64,000 nt of DNA from an uncultured Corynebacterium sp. (GTDB lineage Bacteria; Actinomycetota; Actinomycetes; Mycobacteriales; Mycobacteriaceae), in assembly GCA_943914465.1 (NCBI GenBank), contig CALUCD010000003.1:1-64000 (forward strand), given 5' to 3'. The translations under genes and the position numbers were made by a program. Positions 1 through 7,674 of this stretch are shown in pieces (the stretch's first letter is position 1; the number at the start of each line of letters is the position of its first letter). The notes beneath the pieces are model-generated. The model did not search any database. It saw only the letters and a program-made list of their open reading frames with translations, and was not told where the DNA came from.

Positions 1-20
1 ACACACAACCAAAAACAAAC

Positions 21-43
21 TGGCACACTATCGAGTTCTCAAA
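21..43 (-). promoter_or_regulatory. Conserved rRNA-operon leader element (16S gene lies outside window)
   Basis: On the minus strand this stretch reads TTTGAGAACTCGATAGTGTG followed by CCA. This is the conserved leader motif found shortly upstream of 16S rRNA genes in corynebacteria and other actinobacteria, usually linked to antitermination and processing. It is followed by T/G-rich sequence running to the window edge. I infer that an rrn operon begins just left of position 1 and reads away from this window. The identification rests on recall of the motif, not on an alignment. Confidence 0.75.
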
Positions 44-102
44 CACCACACACACTCAACTGCCCGTCAATCATGACGAGTTCCTTTGAGGCGGTTCATA
101 TA

Positions 103-131
103 AAACTACAGAGCCTGTAAAGTCTTGTCAA
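103..131 (-). promoter_or_regulatory. Probable rRNA operon promoter
   Basis: The minus strand carries a perfect -35 TTGACA (positions 131-126) and a -10-like TAGTTT (108-103), separated by exactly 17 bp. The conserved rrn leader motif lies 60 bp downstream, so this is the likely sigma-A promoter driving the ribosomal RNA operon. The -10 is not ideal; the overlapping TATATG just downstream is an alternative. The stretch from here to 282 holds no gene I recognise. Confidence 0.6.
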
Positions 132-282
132 CTTCAAGTTAACTCGTGACCTGGGGGTGTTTACCCCGACGCCATCTTTGTAGTTTTAACGTTCTCCCGG
201 CCAGCTGAACCGTTCGGAAGCAACGAGTGATTACTAAACCACAGCAGCGGCGTAGACGCAAATATCCACTACAACCCGCCTT

Positions 283-1038
283 TTAGTGGTAGGCGGCCAG
301 GGGTCCATTAGGCCCCTGGATAACTGTCACCGGCGTATTGAATATCTCAGTGAGCAGATCATCTTGCATGACCTCTTCTGCGGTGCCGAACGCAGCGATT
401 TGGCCGTCTTTTGCTGCGCAAATGTAGTCGGCATAGCGCGCCGCGAAATTGATATCGTGGAGCACAATCACAATGGTGCGTCCCAGCTCGTGAGCTGCCT
501 GGTGAAGGTGTTGCATCATCTCTACGCTGTGTGCGATATCGAGGTTGTTCAACGGCTCGTCAAGAAGCACATATTCGGTTTCTTGGCACAGCACCATCGC
601 TACGTACGCGCGTTGGCGCTGACCACCCGACAGCTGGTCAAGGAAACGCCCCTCCAACTGCTGAAGCCCGAAGAAATCAATATATTTCGTGATGATTTCC
701 TCGTCCGCAGCGGTTAAACGCCCACCCGAGTGAGGAAAGCGGCCGAAGCCCACGAGCTGGCGCACCGTCAACCGCGTCACAAAGTGATTCTCCTGACGGA
801 GGATTGAGACGATCTTCGCCAAATCTTTTGATTTTGCACTGGCGACATCCATCCGGCCGATCTCAACTGTGCCCGAATCGATTGCCAGCAAGCGTCCGAT
901 CATGGTGAGCAGCGTCGACTTGCCTGCGCCGTTGGGGCCAACGAGCGCGGTGATGCCGCCCGTAGGGATGTCCAGCGTAACCGGCCCGATACCCACGTCC
1001 GAGCTGTAGATCTTCGTTACTTCGTTGAGCGCTATCAC
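283..1038 (-). CDS. Iron-siderophore ABC transporter ATP-binding protein (FecE/FepC type)
   Basis: This is a 251-residue ABC ATPase that would power ferric-siderophore import. It has Walker A GPNGAGKST, the signature LSGGQRQR and Walker B YVLLDEPLNNLD, the arrangement typical of FecE/FepC/BtuD-like subunits. I place the start at a GTG whose first bases overlap the stop codon of the upstream permease (GTGA overlap), with GAAAGGGG as ribosome binding site. The longer open frame upstream is not needed. It is the last gene of a four-gene operon (lipoprotein, two permeases, ATPase). Substrate specificity cannot be read from the sequence; iron chelate is inferred from the family and from the DtxR-like box ahead of the operon. 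Confidence 0.9.
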   Translation of the reverse strand: MIALNEVTKIYSSDVGIGPVTLDIPTGGITALVGPNGAGKSTLLTMIGRLLAIDSGTVEIGRMDVASAKSKDLAKIVSILRQENHFVTRLTVRQLVGFGRFPHSGGRLTAADEEIITKYIDFFGLQQLEGRFLDQLSGGQRQRAYVAMVLCQETEYVLLDEPLNNLDIAHSVEMMQHLHQAAHELGRTIVIVLHDINFAARYADYICAAKDGQIAAFGTAEEVMQDDLLTEIFNTPVTVIQGPNGPLAAYH

Positions 1039-2063
1039 AGGTGCCCCTTTCTCAAGATCACCGCAAGAAATGTGAGTCCCCCAACGAGCTCGATGATGAT
1101 AGAGACGACGCCTTGGGCGTAGAACACGTGGTTCATCACAAAGTAGGCGCCCGAGAGCACACAAAACGCCAGGAGGACCGCCATCGGAAAGATGAATCGG
1201 TGGTCATAGCTCTCGGTGAACTGGTAAGCCAACGTTGCGACTAAGAAACCAAGAAAAGTCATCGGCCCCACAAGCGCGGTAGATACCGCCATTAGAACAG
1301 CTACGAGCACCAACGTGTAGATCGCATGGGCGCGAAAATGCACACCCAACCCAGTCGCGGCAGCACACCCCAAACTGAGCACGTTGAGCCTGCGGGAGTT
1401 CGCCACGATCAATGTCGCGGCGATCAGTACCAGGGGTATCGCAACTGGGTAGTACGCTGGATCGGCGTTGTTCACCGAGCCAAAGAGGCGCGCGGTGAGC
1501 ACATCGAACTCGCTCGGTGTCAGCATGCGCTGCATGAAGGTCGACACACTTCCAAGACCACCGCCGATCACGATGCCCACCAGCAACATCGCATGCATAT
1601 TTGCGTCCCTATCTGTGAGCAGCCACGTGTACAGCAGCAGCGATAACCCCACCATCACAGCGATCTGAAACAGAAACATCGTCAAGGTGCGCGAGCTCAG
1701 CAGCCCAGTCGCGCCGAGGAAGTAAACAGATGCGGTATGAATCGCTACGTAGAGTGACTCGAACCCCATGATTGAAGGCGTGATGATCCGGTTGTTCGTC
1801 ACCGTCTGAAACGCCACGGTTGCCACCGCCTGGCAGAGCGCAACAACAGCCATCGCGGTCACTGCAGACAACCTCCGCTGCGCAATCAGCCAATATCCGG
1901 GAGTGCCGAAGTCCATAGGATTTCCGTAGGAAAGCAGTCCCGCAACGCAACAGCAGGCAAGTACCGCAAGCCCGGTGAGCAGACGCCAATAGCGCCATTT
2001 GCTTGCGGGCGTAGCGAATGCGCCTACCGACCGCTTCGCGGTATTTCCCTGCGCCTCACTCAC
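1035..2063 (-). CDS. Iron-siderophore ABC transporter permease (FecCD family)
   Basis: About 342 residues with many hydrophobic segments, a FecCD-type permease of the BtuC fold. Landmarks include MGFESLYVAIH in the first half and GPMTFLGFLVATLAYQF, the conserved loop that contacts the ATPase, in the second half. The chosen GTG start overlaps the stop of the preceding permease (GTGAGTGA), which suggests translational coupling; an in-frame ATG 18 bp upstream is possible. It pairs with the permease encoded just upstream to form the membrane channel of the importer. Residues near the N terminus are polar and probably cytoplasmic. Confidence 0.88.
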   Translation of the reverse strand: MSEAQGNTAKRSVGAFATPASKWRYWRLLTGLAVLACCCVAGLLSYGNPMDFGTPGYWLIAQRRLSAVTAMAVVALCQAVATVAFQTVTNNRIITPSIMGFESLYVAIHTASVYFLGATGLLSSRTLTMFLFQIAVMVGLSLLLYTWLLTDRDANMHAMLLVGIVIGGGLGSVSTFMQRMLTPSEFDVLTARLFGSVNNADPAYYPVAIPLVLIAATLIVANSRRLNVLSLGCAAATGLGVHFRAHAIYTLVLVAVLMAVSTALVGPMTFLGFLVATLAYQFTESYDHRFIFPMAVLLAFCVLSGAYFVMNHVFYAQGVVSIIIELVGGLTFLAVILRKGHL

Positions 2064-3084
2064 GACGACTCTGCCCCACAATCAGCGCGATGAACACTAC
2101 GGCACCGATGACGCCGAGGATGACGGAAACAGGCATTTCAAACGGTGCGATAATGGTGCGCCCGACGATATCGCACACGGTGACGATCGCGATCCCCACC
2201 AGGCAGACCCAGGCGAGGTTAGATCGCAAGTCATCCCCACGCACGAGCGCGACGATATTGGGAACGATAAGACCGAGAAACGGAAGGTTACCAACCACAA
2301 CAGTCACGACTCCCGCAGCCACGGCCACCATTGCAGTGCCAACCAACAGCACACGCTGGTAGTTGAGGCCAAGGTTGATGGTCACATCCTCTCCGAGTCC
2401 CGCTAAGGTCAAACGGTCCGCGTACGCGAAGACCGCGATGACGACGACAAGCACCACCCACAACACCTCGTACTGCCCAGCGATAACCGACGTGAACGAG
2501 CCGGCAAACCAGATGCCGAGAGATTGAAGCAGGTCAGTTTGCAACGCCCAGAAGGTCGATACCGCACTGACCACCGCACCCAACATGATGCCGACGATGG
2601 GCACGATCAGGCTGGATCGCAGCCGCACTCTGCGAAGAAACGCGAAGAAAATCATCGTGCCCACAAACGCAAATCCAACTGCCACCAGCATGCGCAGCAT
2701 GATCGACGCGTGCGGCGCGAACACGAACGTGGCGAGCAAGCCGAGGCCAGCCCATTCTGTAGTGCCCGTCGTCGTCGGCTCCACGAATCGATTCTGGGTG
2801 AGCACCTGCATAATCAGGCCGCTCATCGCCATTGCAGCGCCCGCCAACACTAGCGCGAGCGTGCGCGGGACTCGGGTAGTGCGAAACATCGCCCAGCCGT
2901 CATCCTGGCCAACGATGTCGTACTGTCCGACCGCTAGCGACAACAGCAGCAGGCCAGCCACACCGGTGACCGCTAACGCCAACCTCCAATCCACAATCCG
3001 TGGACGGGTCGTGCTGGCGGAAGCGGTCTCACCGGGTGATACCTCGGGTCTAGCTCGACGCCTCAAATGCATCAGCCATGTCAT
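2056..3084 (-). CDS. Iron-siderophore ABC transporter permease (FecCD family)
   Basis: A 342-residue polytopic protein, the second FecCD-family permease of the importer. It contains FRTTRVPRTLALVLAGAAMAMSG, the usual early motif (R-PR-x-L-AGAALAxSG), shown here only as its recognisable outline, and a late GLIVPNIVALVRG segment corresponding to the ATPase-coupling loop. The N terminus is a polar stretch of roughly 30 residues before the first membrane helix. The start overlaps the end of the substrate-binding lipoprotein gene by about 35 bp; a second in-frame ATG 12 bp downstream is an alternative start. Confidence 0.88.
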   Translation of the reverse strand: MTWLMHLRRRARPEVSPGETASASTTRPRIVDWRLALAVTGVAGLLLLSLAVGQYDIVGQDDGWAMFRTTRVPRTLALVLAGAAMAMSGLIMQVLTQNRFVEPTTTGTTEWAGLGLLATFVFAPHASIMLRMLVAVGFAFVGTMIFFAFLRRVRLRSSLIVPIVGIMLGAVVSAVSTFWALQTDLLQSLGIWFAGSFTSVIAGQYEVLWVVLVVVIAVFAYADRLTLAGLGEDVTINLGLNYQRVLLVGTAMVAVAAGVVTVVVGNLPFLGLIVPNIVALVRGDDLRSNLAWVCLVGIAIVTVCDIVGRTIIAPFEMPVSVILGVIGAVVFIALIVGQSRRE

Positions 3085-4093
3085 TCAGGATCTCTGTGTA
3101 GGTCAGAATCGATTCGTTGGTGTACGTGTCGTTTGGCGCGATGTAGACGTGGTCCTGTTGCACGGCCGCGACGTTTCGCAGCGGAGCGGAATCGCTGATC
3201 ACCGCCAGAGCCTCAGGTGAGCTCTCATCCATCTTGGTGCCAGCATCGCGGTCGAGCACCAGCATCCAGTCCGGGTTCGCAGACGCGATCGCCTCAACAG
3301 AGATGTCGTCGCCCTGATGATCATCAGACGCGTTATCCACCTCAAGCGCGGGAGTCAACCCGATGAGATCAAACAACGGCCCCCACGTACGCCCTAAGCC
3401 CGGGGCGACGTAGCCAATCTCTCCGCCGGATACCACGGTGGCCATGACAGTCTGATCTGGGTTGTACGCGCTTCGAGCACGCTCGATAGCTTTTGTGAAG
3501 TCCTCCACGGCCTGCTCAGCCTCAGCCTGTTTACCAAAAACCTCGCCCAGCTCCAGAGTCTGCCGAATCAGCTCTTCGTCAAACTCCTCACCTTCGCGCG
3601 GCTCAAAGTTGAGCAACACCGCATCCGGGACCAATTTTTGCATCTCCTCGTCAAACGACGTAAACCGCTGGCCGGAGATGATCACGTCGGGCTCGACCGC
3701 GACCAGTGCTTCCAGGTTGGGCTCGCGGTGGTTACCGATATCGACGATCTCCTCATCATCGGCAATGCCCGGGATCGTGTCTGGAACCAACGCACGAGCG
3801 GCTGCTACTGGTTTGACTCCCCAGCTGTCCAGCAACTCGAAGCTGCGGTTGTCGAGGGCGACGACCCGCTGCGGAGGGCTGGGTACCGTCTTCTCCCCGT
3901 AGTTATCGGTCACCGTGACGGCACCTTGCTCAGCATCACTACCCGCCGCGGACGTGGCGCTCTCGCCGGCAGCGCCCGAACCGGCAGTCGGAGCGTTCGA
4001 GTCGAGCGCAGGTTCAGTGTTGGAGCATGAGGCAGCGGTTAAGGCAGACGCGGCAACGAGAGCCACCAATGCCGTGCGAGAGGTGCGAATCAT
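3050..4093 (-). CDS. Iron-siderophore substrate-binding lipoprotein (FecB/FhuD-like)
   Basis: A 347-residue extracellular binding protein of the periplasmic-binding-protein-like class used for siderophores. The N terminus MIRTSRTALVALVAASALTAASC is a lipoprotein signal peptide with the acylated cysteine at about residue 23, followed by a low-complexity Ser/Gly/Ala/Glu linker. The mature domain has the two-lobe pattern (RVVALD, PDVIISG) typical of the family. It is the first gene of the iron-uptake operon. The DtxR-like box about 60-80 bp upstream suggests repression when iron is replete. The ligand is unknown. Confidence 0.9.
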   Translation of the reverse strand: MIRTSRTALVALVAASALTAASCSNTEPALDSNAPTAGSGAAGESATSAAGSDAEQGAVTVTDNYGEKTVPSPPQRVVALDNRSFELLDSWGVKPVAAARALVPDTIPGIADDEEIVDIGNHREPNLEALVAVEPDVIISGQRFTSFDEEMQKLVPDAVLLNFEPREGEEFDEELIRQTLELGEVFGKQAEAEQAVEDFTKAIERARSAYNPDQTVMATVVSGGEIGYVAPGLGRTWGPLFDLIGLTPALEVDNASDDHQGDDISVEAIASANPDWMLVLDRDAGTKMDESSPEALAVISDSAPLRNVAAVQQDHVYIAPNDTYTNESILTYTEILNDMADAFEASS

Positions 4094-4153
4094 TCAAGGC
4101 CTTTCAATGGAAATGGTCTGACTACGTGATACACCGTAGGCGACGCCAGCAAT

Positions 4154-4172
4154 TAAGGCAAGCCTATTCTAA
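4154..4172 (-). promoter_or_regulatory. Candidate DtxR/IdeR iron box
   Basis: The minus strand reads TTAGAATAGGCTTGCCTTA, which matches 14 of 19 positions of the corynebacterial DtxR consensus (TTAGGTTAGGCTAACCTAA). It lies about 60 bp upstream of the siderophore-binding lipoprotein start, a position suited to repression of the operon by iron-loaded DtxR. The match is by eye. Confidence 0.65.
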
Positions 4173-4217
4173 TTTCACAAACACGGGTGTCTTCGCGGAC
4201 CCGCGCAGCACGACAAA

Positions 4218-4254
4218 GCGCCCCGGTTCCCTCGAGTCTGGGAAACCGGGGCGC
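4218..4254 (-). terminator. Terminator of ssrA
   Basis: A perfect 11-bp inverted repeat (GCGCCCCGGTT / AACCGGGGCGC) with further CCC/GGG pairing in the loop lies directly after the tmRNA 3' end on the minus strand, followed by a short T-containing run (CTTTGT). The U tract is weak but the stem is very stable. Confidence 0.75.
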
Positions 4255-4268
4255 ATCTACCATTTCAG

Positions 4269-4643
4269 TGGAGTTGCCGGGAATCGAACCCGGGTCCTCT
4301 GTCACCGCGCCAGGGCTTCTCCGTGCGCAGTTCGCACGTGACCTCTCATCGGCCCTCCGGATCAGACGAACATGTCCGGATGGTGGGCCCAGTCAGTGAA
4401 AGTAGTCCTCTCACCGCGCACTGACACGCAGTGGGAGCAAGTCTCCTGAGTCGACGCCAGGAACCGGGCCGGAGACAGTCCCGGGCTGACGGACTAGCTC
4501 ACTGAATTAGGCAGCGAGTGCGTAGTCACGCTGAGAGTTCTTCTCTGCGTTTATTCATTGCTGCGACGCTTACGGTGGTCTCCAGCCTGCACCGGCACGC
4601 TTCCCCTGGCTAAGTCAACAAAGTCGAAACCTGAATCAACCCC
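4269..4643 (-). ncRNA. ssrA: tmRNA (transfer-messenger RNA)
   Basis: This 375-nt RNA rescues stalled ribosomes together with SmpB, encoded about 840 bp further upstream on the same strand. The 5' end GGGGTTG pairs with CAACTCC at the 3' end to form the tRNA-like acceptor stem, and the T arm GGTTCGATTCC is visible near the 3' end. CCA is not encoded. The tag reading frame (4548-4507) has GCA as resume codon and encodes AEKNSQRDYALAA, then TAA. The DYALAA end is the actinobacterial degradation signal recognised by Clp-type proteases. A strong terminator follows and promoter candidates precede it. Confidence 0.95.
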
Positions 4644-4671
4644 ATGGACTACGGGAACCGTAGGAGATAAC

Positions 4672-4743
4672 ACACTATCCCACACTCACCGTAACTACAA
4701 GAGCCGAGGCCGTATTCCGCGAGATTCCGCGAGATTTCACGAG
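4672..4743 (-). promoter_or_regulatory. ssrA promoter region with a possible SigH promoter and tandem 10-bp repeats
   Basis: Two overlapping promoter readings are visible on the minus strand. A sigma-A-like pair is TTGTAG (4700-4695) with TAGTGT (4677-4672), spacer 17 bp. A SigH-like pair is GGAAT (4718-4714) followed 18 bp later by GTT (4695-4693), fitting the corynebacterial and mycobacterial SigH pattern GGAA(T)-N18..20-GTT. Upstream, positions 4714-4743 hold three tandem 10-bp units (ATTCCGCGAG twice, then ATTTCACGAG), so GGAAT recurs one helical turn further up. Confidence 0.5.
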
Positions 4744-4777
4744 CGAATTCAACTCGCCCTTTCCTCCAAGCGCCCGT

Positions 4778-5434
4778 TTACTCCAATCCCGACGGAGCGA
4801 TCCGCAGGAACTCAACCGTCGCATCTGGGCCTGCGTCGATCGCCAGACGCGCAGCTCTAGCGACCGAGACCGGATCCATTTTCGGGCGCTCGCCGTGCTT
4901 CGGGTCTGCGATCATGTCCGTGTCTGTCCGCCCGGGATGTAGAGACGTGACTCGCACACGTCCGCGCTCCTCCAGGCGTAGGGAATCGGTGAAGCCCCGG
5001 AGGGCGAACTTCGAGGCACAGTAAGCACTATTCTCCTCAACACCGAAGAGGCCGGCGCCGGAGTTGAGGGTGAGAATTATCCCCCGTGAACGTCGCAAAG
5101 CGGGAAGCAGCGCCCGCGTGAGCGCCACTGGGGCGAGCACATTGACCTGAAAACTTTCGCGCCACTGCGAGGCATCGAGCTCCTCGAACGGCGCTTTGTG
5201 CAGTACCCCAGCAGCGTGCACGAGCACATCGAGCTCATCGATATCTGACGCCGCGCGCTGCAGCGCCGCGATATCGCGCAGGTCAACCTCAAACGGCTCC
5301 GCGCTCGGCAGCGCGCGGAGCACCTCAGACGCATCGGTTGAGGCGCCAGCAATAATGTGGTGGTCTTTAGCCAGCTCCTCGGCGATCGCGCGGCCGATCC
5401 CGCGCGATGCCCCGGTGATCAATGCCCGTTTCAT
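4778..5434 (-). CDS. Short-chain dehydrogenase/reductase (SDR)
   Basis: A 218-residue classical SDR with a Rossmann fold. The N-terminal cofactor motif is TGASRGIG and the catalytic YCASK (Y-x3-K) lies past the middle, with NSGAG supplying the preceding serine region. The family uses NAD(P)H to reduce or oxidise carbonyl or hydroxyl groups; the substrate is not evident. I chose the ATG of MKRALITG; a GTG nine bases upstream is an alternative. It sits between ssrA and smpB on the same strand, but nothing suggests a role in trans-translation. Confidence 0.85.
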   Translation of the reverse strand: MKRALITGASRGIGRAIAEELAKDHHIIAGASTDASEVLRALPSAEPFEVDLRDIAALQRAASDIDELDVLVHAAGVLHKAPFEELDASQWRESFQVNVLAPVALTRALLPALRRSRGIILTLNSGAGLFGVEENSAYCASKFALRGFTDSLRLEERGRVRVTSLHPGRTDTDMIADPKHGERPKMDPVSVARAARLAIDAGPDATVEFLRIAPSGLE

Positions 5435-5485
5435 AGCACCCACGGTAGCTGGCTCAGCCCGATCACTGCACCCCGGCGGCTCATT

Positions 5486-5980
5486 TTACGCCTTGATCCC
5501 CTTGAGTTTGCGGCCCAGGTCGCGGGCGATCTCCCGATCTTCAGTCCGACGCTTGATGTCCTGGCGCTTGTCGTAATCTTGTTTGCCCTGCGCGAGTCCA
5601 AGCTCAACCTTCACGCGCCCGTCTTTCAAGTACACGGACAGCGGCACCAGTGTGCGGTTGCCGTCTCTCACCTTGCCTTCGAGCGAGTCAATTTCGCGGC
5701 GGTGTAAGAGGAGCTTGCGAGTGCGACGAGGTGAATGATTCGTCCAATGCCCCATTGAATATTCAGGAATGTGCAGGTTACGCAACCAGACCTCCCCTTT
5801 ATCGATGGTGGCGAACGCATCCACCAGCGAGATCTTGCCCTCCCGCAGCGATTTGATCTCGGTGCCGACCAGGGCAATCCCGGCTTCCCATGTGTCAATA
5901 ATGGCGTAATCGTGCCGGGCCTTGCGGTTGGTGGCCAAGACACCGCCTTTGGGCACCTGCCCCTTTTTCTTCTTGCCCAT
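5486..5980 (-). CDS. smpB: SsrA-binding protein SmpB
   Basis: A 164-residue protein that binds tmRNA and delivers it to stalled ribosomes. Family landmarks are TNRKARHDYAIIDTWEAGI, LVGTEIKSLREGK and a C-terminal tail rich in Lys and Arg (DYDKRQDIKRRTEDREIARD), which enters the empty mRNA channel. I start it at the ATG of MGKKKKGQVPKGG, giving the usual length; the longer open frame adds an unrelated Arg-rich extension running into ftsX. It lies downstream of ftsE-ftsX, the common actinobacterial order prfB-ftsE-ftsX-smpB. Confidence 0.97.
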   Translation of the reverse strand: MGKKKKGQVPKGGVLATNRKARHDYAIIDTWEAGIALVGTEIKSLREGKISLVDAFATIDKGEVWLRNLHIPEYSMGHWTNHSPRRTRKLLLHRREIDSLEGKVRDGNRTLVPLSVYLKDGRVKVELGLAQGKQDYDKRQDIKRRTEDREIARDLGRKLKGIKA

Positions 5981-6008
5981 AAGGCCCGACAGTCTAGTAC
6001 GTCGGCCA

Positions 6009-6911
6009 CTACTTACGCACGTAGGAGCGAAGCGCCACCTGCGCCGCAAGCCCCCCGATCAGCATCGCTATCAGGCTGACTAGCGGCATCACTGTCCACA
6101 CCGCAGAATCAGGTACGCGCGCGATGAGTTGGGTTGAGTACAGCTCGGTCAGCGTTGGGTCCACAATTGAGCGTTTGCCTACCCACATCATGACCGTGGC
6201 CAACACCGCACCCATCAGCACTGAAAGCACGGCCTCAAGCACGAACGGGGCCTGGGTGAACCAGCGCGAAGCACCGACCATGCGCATAATCGCAATTTGT
6301 TCGCGGCGATTGTACGCCGCAAGCTGCACCATGTTCGCGATGAGGAAGATCGCGGCAAGTCCTTGCGCGCCCGCGGCTAACCAGGTGACGTTGCGGAATG
6401 TATCCATTGTCTGCGCAGCACCGCGCACCGTATCTGACTGGTCTGTAACCACCGCCACCTGCGGCAAACCGCGGATCGCGTCAATCGGCTCGGTGTCAGA
6501 TGGGTCTTTTAACCGCACATGCAGTGCTGCGGGAAGCGCCTCGGGGCCTGTTTCGCGCACGAGATCAGGTTCTGTCTCACCGAACAGCTCGACAAAACGC
6601 TCGTACGACTGCTGCCGCGAACGGAAGGTCACCTGTTCAACCCGATCGTCGCCTTGCAGTGTGTCACGCACCTGCCGGCACGGCTCGCTGGAACAGTCAG
6701 GGTCGTTTGCGGAGATGCCCTCATCCAGCTCCACCATGACCTCAACGCGGTCGAGGTAAAGGTTTTTCGTTTCTGCGGTCGCTCGCGAGAGCATAATGCC
6801 AGCTCCGACGAGTGCAAGCGAGAGTGCGGTGGTGATCACCAACGCGATGGTCATCGTAATGTTACGGCCCAGGCCCCTGACACCTTCGCGAAAGATGAAG
6901 CCCCAGTTCAT
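6009..6911 (-). CDS. ftsX: Cell division protein FtsX, membrane component
   Basis: A 300-residue integral membrane protein with one helix near the N terminus (NITMTIALVITTALSLALV), a large extracellular domain, and three helices in the C-terminal third, the standard FtsX topology. With FtsE it forms an ABC-like complex that activates peptidoglycan hydrolases at the septum. The start codon follows the ftsE stop codon directly (TAA then ATG), so the two are co-transcribed and probably translationally coupled. Pfam-style hallmarks of the extracellular domain are the Cys pair in DPDCSSEPC. Confidence 0.95.
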   Translation of the reverse strand: MNWGFIFREGVRGLGRNITMTIALVITTALSLALVGAGIMLSRATAETKNLYLDRVEVMVELDEGISANDPDCSSEPCRQVRDTLQGDDRVEQVTFRSRQQSYERFVELFGETEPDLVRETGPEALPAALHVRLKDPSDTEPIDAIRGLPQVAVVTDQSDTVRGAAQTMDTFRNVTWLAAGAQGLAAIFLIANMVQLAAYNRREQIAIMRMVGASRWFTQAPFVLEAVLSVLMGAVLATVMMWVGKRSIVDPTLTELYSTQLIARVPDSAVWTVMPLVSLIAMLIGGLAAQVALRSYVRK

Positions 6912-7604
6912 TTACACCCTCACATTTCCATAGACGCCATTCGCCTCGTCCCGGACCAGCCGGCCCATCTCCAGTTCCATGACCCGCTGGCGCATGTCGT
7001 TCACGGCGCGCACGTTGTGGGTGGACATGACCACGGTGGTGCCAAGACGGTTAATGCGTGATAACAATGACATGATTTCATCGGCAGTCGACGGGTCGAG
7101 GTTACCCGTGGGTTCGTCCGCGAGCACGAGCCGGGGCCGATTCACAAACGCGCGAGCGATGGCGACACGCTGTTGCTCACCGCCGGAGAGCTCATGGGGC
7201 ATCCGCTTGCTTTTCGACGCCAACCCGACCAACTCAAGCGCATCCGGAACGAGCCGCTGGATCCGGGATTTTGATTTACCGATGACCTCAAGCGCGAACG
7301 CGACGTTTTCATACACCGTGAGCCGTGGGAGCAGACGAAAGTCCTGGAACACGTAACCGATCGACTGCCTCAGAAGGTTGATGTCCTTACCGCTGAGCGC
7401 GTTGACGTGGAAGTTATCAAACCACACATCTCCGGAGGTGACATTTTCTTCACGCACCATGAGTTCCAGGAACGTTGACTTGCCGGAACCGGACGGACCA
7501 ATGAGAAAAGCGAAGTCCCCATCCGCGATTTGGAATGAGACATCGTCCAACGCCGGGCGCGTTGACGTGGGGTAGTACTTGGTCACGTGGTCGAATGTAA
7601 TCAT
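6912..7604 (-). CDS. ftsE: Cell division ATP-binding protein FtsE
   Basis: A 230-residue ABC ATPase with Walker A GPSGSGKST, signature LSGGEQQR and Walker B LVLADEPTGNLD. FtsE couples ATP hydrolysis in the cytoplasm to FtsX and so to wall hydrolases outside. I start at the ATG of MITFDHVTKYYP; the longer frame upstream has no family similarity. The 70 bp between this start and prfB contains A/T-rich -10 candidates (TAACTA, TATATA), so ftsE may have its own promoter. Confidence 0.96.
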   Translation of the reverse strand: MITFDHVTKYYPTSTRPALDDVSFQIADGDFAFLIGPSGSGKSTFLELMVREENVTSGDVWFDNFHVNALSGKDINLLRQSIGYVFQDFRLLPRLTVYENVAFALEVIGKSKSRIQRLVPDALELVGLASKSKRMPHELSGGEQQRVAIARAFVNRPRLVLADEPTGNLDPSTADEIMSLLSRINRLGTTVVMSTHNVRAVNDMRQRVMELEMGRLVRDEANGVYGNVRV

Positions 7605-7674
7605 CTGCAAAACCTTACTCGCTAGCAATGCTCTACAAGAAGTTATCGCCGGGAGCGGATATATAGTTACTGAC

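Noticed and set aside
4558..4860. 100-codon plus-strand frame crossing ssrA
   Set aside because: Overlaps the tmRNA 5' part and its promoter; no protein features.
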